A DNA stretch of 15,286 nucleotides from DATEFF01 sp964586395. Lineage in GTDB: Bacteria > Patescibacteriota > Saccharimonadia > Saccharimonadales > EFPC-124. Where the stretch lies: NCBI GenBank assembly GCA_964586395.1, contig CAZPGP010000021.1, positions 1-15,286 on the forward strand. The letters are read 5' to 3'. Below the pieces are notes generated by a model, which was not told the DNA's origin, searched no databases, and saw nothing but the letters and a program-made list of their open reading frames with translations. The position numbers and the translations under genes were made by a program. Positions 13,436 through 15,286 of the stretch are shown here, piece after piece (positions within the stretch are counted from its first letter, which is position 1; every line of letters begins with the position of its first letter).

Positions 13436-13516
13436 TGTTAACAACTTAACTCAGCTTGAGCCCCTTGGACTCAAGCATCTCGGCCGCAAAGCCGGGATTC
13501 CGAAGGAGGAGAGAAT
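13436..13516 (+). promoter_or_regulatory. Structured rpsF leader, possible S6:S18 autoregulatory element
   Basis: GCTTGAG (13454-13460) pairs with CTCAAGC (13470-13476) around a 9-base loop. It is followed by CGGC (13481-13484) pairing with GCCG (13491-13494) around CGCAAA. Alternatively TCGG (13480-13483) can pair with CCGA (13500-13503), which abuts the ribosome site AAGGAGGAG (13503-13511). Many bacteria have a leader before rpsF bound by the S6:S18 complex through a conserved CCG. CCG triplets occur here, and both S6 and S18 are in the operon. I could not match the known motif in detail. Confidence 0.4.
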
Positions 13517-13876
13517 ATGAAGCGAGACTACGAACTAGTAGTCCTGTTCCACCCAGATTTAGAGATCGATCTGGAGAAGCCACTCGCCAAAGTTCGCCAG
13601 ATTCTGGCCGACAACGGCGCTGAGGTTGTCAAGGAAGACAACTGGGGTAAGCGCAAGCTGGCTTACCGCATCAACAAAGAAGACTTTGCTGTCTACGTGT
13701 ACATGGAAGTCAAGATTCCAGCCGCAGGCGTCAAGAAGATTCAGAGCACGCTCAACATCACTGACGAAGTGCTTCGCTACCTGCTGACCGCTGTCGACCC
13801 ACGGGCCGTCGCCGCAGCCAAGGAAGCAGCCGAGCGCGCAGCTGAAGAAGCCGAAGACAAGAAGAACGAAGAATAA
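13517..13876 (+). CDS. rpsF: Small ribosomal subunit protein S6
   Basis: S6 binds the central domain of 16S rRNA together with S18 in the 30S platform. The start MKRDYELVVLFHPDL, the centre KEDNWGKRKLAYRINKEDFA and the segment KIQSTLNITDEVLRYLL are clear S6 signatures. The last 25 residues are an Ala/Glu/Lys-rich, probably helical, tail (AAKEAAERAAEEAEDKKNEE), common but variable in the family. Total length is 119 aa. ATG 13517 follows a strong AAGGAGGAG. It is first in the operon, 17 bases before ssb. Confidence 0.97.
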   Translation: MKRDYELVVLFHPDLEIDLEKPLAKVRQILADNGAEVVKEDNWGKRKLAYRINKEDFAVYVYMEVKIPAAGVKKIQSTLNITDEVLRYLLTAVDPRAVAAAKEAAERAAEEAEDKKNEE

Positions 13877-13893
13877 TAAGCGAGGAGTAGGGT

Positions 13894-14352
13894 ATGTCAA
13901 AGAGTATCAACCAAGTCATTCTGATGGGAAACCTGACGCGCGATCCAGAATTGCGCACCACGCCAAGTGGTCAGAGCGTCTGCAGCTTCTCGCTAGCCGT
14001 TAACCGCAGCTGGCAGGGCCAGGACGGTAGCCAGCAGGACGCAGTCGATTACTTTGACATTACCGCCTGGGGCAAACTCGGCGAACTCGTCAATCAATAC
14101 CTGAGCAAAGGCCGCAAGTGCCTCGTGCAAGGTCGCCTGAGCCAGCGCAGCTGGGAGCAGGAAGGCCAGAAGCGAAGCAAGGTAGAGGTAGTCGCCAGCG
14201 ACGTCACCTTCCTAGATGGTGGTGGCGCAGGTGGCGAAGGCGGTGGTAGTCCAGCACCTCGCAGCAGCTCTAGCAGCAGCCGCAAGAAAGACGAGCCAGC
14301 CGTCGAAGAAATCGACGACAAGCCAATTGACCTTAGCGAAATCCCTTTCTAA
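13894..14352 (+). CDS. ssb: Single-stranded DNA-binding protein
   Basis: SSB coats single-stranded DNA in replication, repair and recombination and recruits partner enzymes. The OB fold occupies about residues 1-108: MSKSINQVILMGNLTRDPEL, SVCSFSLAVNRSWQ, DYFDITAWGKLGELVNQYLSK and KGRKCLVQGRL are typical. A Gly/Ser-rich linker (about 108-130) leads to an acidic tail ending DLSEIPF, which keeps the conserved Ile-Pro-Phe tip used for partner binding. The length of 152 aa is usual. ATG 13894 is preceded by GAGGAG, and the gene sits between rpsF and rpsR as in many bacteria. Confidence 0.97.
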   Translation: MSKSINQVILMGNLTRDPELRTTPSGQSVCSFSLAVNRSWQGQDGSQQDAVDYFDITAWGKLGELVNQYLSKGRKCLVQGRLSQRSWEQEGQKRSKVEVVASDVTFLDGGGAGGEGGGSPAPRSSSSSSRKKDEPAVEEIDDKPIDLSEIPF

Positions 14353-14374
14353 ATCCATGGAGTATTTAAGAAGT

Positions 14375-14575
14375 ATGAAGAACAAGCGATTCAAGAACGA
14401 CGTTTCTTTCTTTGACTACAAAGATGTCAAAGTTCTGCAGCGCTACGTTAACGCTTACGGCCAAATCGAGCCACAAGCTAAGACCGGCCTCAGCGCTAAA
14501 CAGCAGCGACAGTTGAGCGTGGCTATCAAGCGCGCACGTCACCTGGCACTGCTTCCATTCGTAGCAACCAACTAG
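14375..14575 (+). CDS. rpsR: Small ribosomal subunit protein S18
   Basis: S18 partners S6 on the 30S platform. The product, 66 aa from ATG 14375, has FFDYKDVKVLQRYVNAYGQI, GLSAKQQRQLSVAIKRAR and HLALLPFV, all diagnostic. An alternative ATG at 14357 would add six residues (MEYLRS), but it has no ribosome site. Its own ATGGAG contains GGAG, which can serve the downstream ATG at a 12-base spacing, so I prefer 14375. No zinc-binding cysteines are present. It lies 22 bases after ssb, and its stop codon overlaps the weak ribosome site of efp (TAGGA). Confidence 0.94.
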   Translation: MKNKRFKNDVSFFDYKDVKVLQRYVNAYGQIEPQAKTGLSAKQQRQLSVAIKRARHLALLPFVATN

Positions 14576-14586
14576 GACTCGCCGAT

Positions 14587-15150
14587 ATGTATGGCGTAAC
14601 AGATTTGAAAAAAGGCGTGTTGATCACGCTCGACAGCAAGCCTTACCGGGTTGTCGACTACAACCAGAAGGTTATGGGTCGCGGTGGTTCCATTGTGAAC
14701 ATCCGCGTCAAGAACCTGCTGGACGGTAGTGTTATCCCTAAGACATTTAAGGGCGCTGAAAAGATCGAGCCAGCCCATGTAGAGAACCGCACCGTACAGT
14801 ACTTGTACAAGGACGGCGACAGCTACAACTTTATGGATGGTGCGACCTTTGAACAGTTTGAGCTCACCAATGATGTCGTGGGCGACATCGCTCAGTACCT
14901 CAAGGAAGGCAACGAAGTTTCGCTGCAATCCTACGAGGGCCGCGTCATCAATGTTGAGCTTCCAAACAACCTGTTTCTCGAGGTGACTTACACCGAGAGC
15001 GTCGTGAAGGGTGATACCACCAGTAGTGTCCTGAAGGATGCGACTCTCGAGACCGGCTTGGTCATTAAGGTGCCGTCATTCATCAAGATTGGCGACATCC
15101 TGAAGGTAGACACCCGAACGGGTGAATATCTCGAGCGCAAGAAAGATTAG
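14587..15150 (+). CDS. efp: Translation elongation factor P
   Basis: EF-P enters the ribosome next to the peptidyl-tRNA and relieves stalling at consecutive prolines. The three-domain product is of normal length, 187 aa: an N-terminal KOW-like domain (MYGVTDLKKG, KPYRVVDYNQK), an OB domain, and a C-terminal domain with LPNNLFLEVTYTE, GDTTSSVLKDATLETG and VPSFIKIGDILKVDTRTGEYLER. The tip loop of domain 1 reads VMGRGGS, with Arg32 where many EF-Ps carry the modified Lys, and Met in place of the common Pro before the Gly. No modification enzyme is visible in this window. ATG 14587 follows AGGA at 8 bases. It is the last gene of the operon, ahead of a strong terminator. Confidence 0.96.
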   Translation: MYGVTDLKKGVLITLDSKPYRVVDYNQKVMGRGGSIVNIRVKNLLDGSVIPKTFKGAEKIEPAHVENRTVQYLYKDGDSYNFMDGATFEQFELTNDVVGDIAQYLKEGNEVSLQSYEGRVINVELPNNLFLEVTYTESVVKGDTTSSVLKDATLETGLVIKVPSFIKIGDILKVDTRTGEYLERKKD

Positions 15151-15166
15151 TTCAAAAAAGCAGGAG

Positions 15167-15224
15167 AGCCGCCGCCCAGGCCAGTGACGAGAGCAATCTC
15201 GTATGGCCCGGGGGCGGCTTTTCT
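15167..15224 (+). terminator. Long bidirectional terminator after efp
   Basis: AGCCGCC (15167-15173) pairs with GGCGGCT (15213-15219). Inside are CCC/GGG, GGCCA/TGGCC and a tip CGAGA-GCAA-TCTCG with a GNRA-type loop. TTTTCTC follows on the plus strand. On the minus strand a run of six T (15158-15153) follows after 8 bases, so it can also end transcription from the right. Confidence 0.85.
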
Positions 15225-15286
15225 CATTGGGGCAGGATGGCGTTGGCCGCCTCGGTCCAGCCGCCGGACTCGGTGTAGAGCGTGGT
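15224..15286 (-). CDS. Possible 3' end of a GC-rich minus-strand gene, truncated by window edge
   Basis: Reading leftward from 15286, 20 open codons end in TGA at 15226-15224. They translate to TTLYTESGGWTEAANAILPQ. Codons are dominated by GCC, GGC, ACC and GAG, as in the other GC-rich genes here. The stop lies directly against the bidirectional terminator, as expected for a convergent gene. Twenty codons are too few for identification or proof. Confidence 0.35.
   Translation of the reverse strand, partial: TTLYTESGGWTEAANAILPQ

Overview
This window looks like a chromosomal segment of a small-genome bacterium, most likely a member of the Patescibacteria/CPR such as Candidatus Saccharibacteria (TM7). 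That is an inference from gene content and style: a PNPase / uracil-DNA glycosylase / RNase J / FtsK stretch and an S6-SSB-S18-EF-P stretch, moderate GC (a sampled 60-base line in ftsK counts 55%), compact core genes, and AT-rich sigma70-type promoters. No rRNA, tRNA or marker search was possible. The scaffold holds a run of exactly 100 N inside the RNase J gene, so it is a draft assembly.

Layout, left to right. (1) 1-1898: 3' part of pnp (PNPase), with a hairpin terminator. (2) 1997-2455: a GC-rich orphan gene followed by two overlapping hairpins. (3) 2559-5198: a strong promoter, then a family-4-type uracil-DNA glycosylase and RNase J in one transcription unit; the J gene is interrupted by the N gap. 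(4) 5199-5511: a 313-base gene-free stretch that folds by eye into two long imperfect rods, the second with the outline of 6S RNA. (5) 5512-7730: promoter and ftsK, with an almost leaderless start. (6) 7753-11515: two convergent GC-rich envelope genes, an acyltransferase/SGNH fusion on + and a processive GT2 glycosyltransferase on -, each ending in a GC-rich hairpin without a U-tract. (7) 11516-11932: AT-rich gene-free DNA with a promoter and a hairpin whose U-tract faces the minus strand. (8) 11933-13396: a tailspike-like beta-helix protein. (9) 13401-15224: promoter, structured leader, rpsF-ssb-rpsR-efp and a long bidirectional terminator. (10) 15224-15286: possible 3' end of another GC-rich minus-strand gene.

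How the genes fit together. PNPase (3'-to-5') and RNase J (5'-end/endonucleolytic) are the two arms of RNA turnover and lie within 3.3 kb of each other, with a large structured RNA element directly behind the RNase J gene. FtsK, SSB, UDG, S6, S18 and EF-P are core DNA and translation functions. The acyltransferase, glycosyltransferase and beta-helix protein form an accessory block probably concerned with surface polysaccharide. The first two have high-GC composition and terminators like those of Actinobacteria, so they look acquired, yet the acyltransferase sits behind a promoter of the same style as the core genes.

Six promoter candidates (1901, 2559, 5512, 7753, 11793, 13401) share a -35 and -10 pair with exactly 17 bases between them, which makes the set more credible than any one alone. 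The observations I rate highest are the 6S-like structured RNA, the apparent loss of the iron-sulfur cysteines in the uracil-DNA glycosylase, and the GC-rich acquired gene islands.
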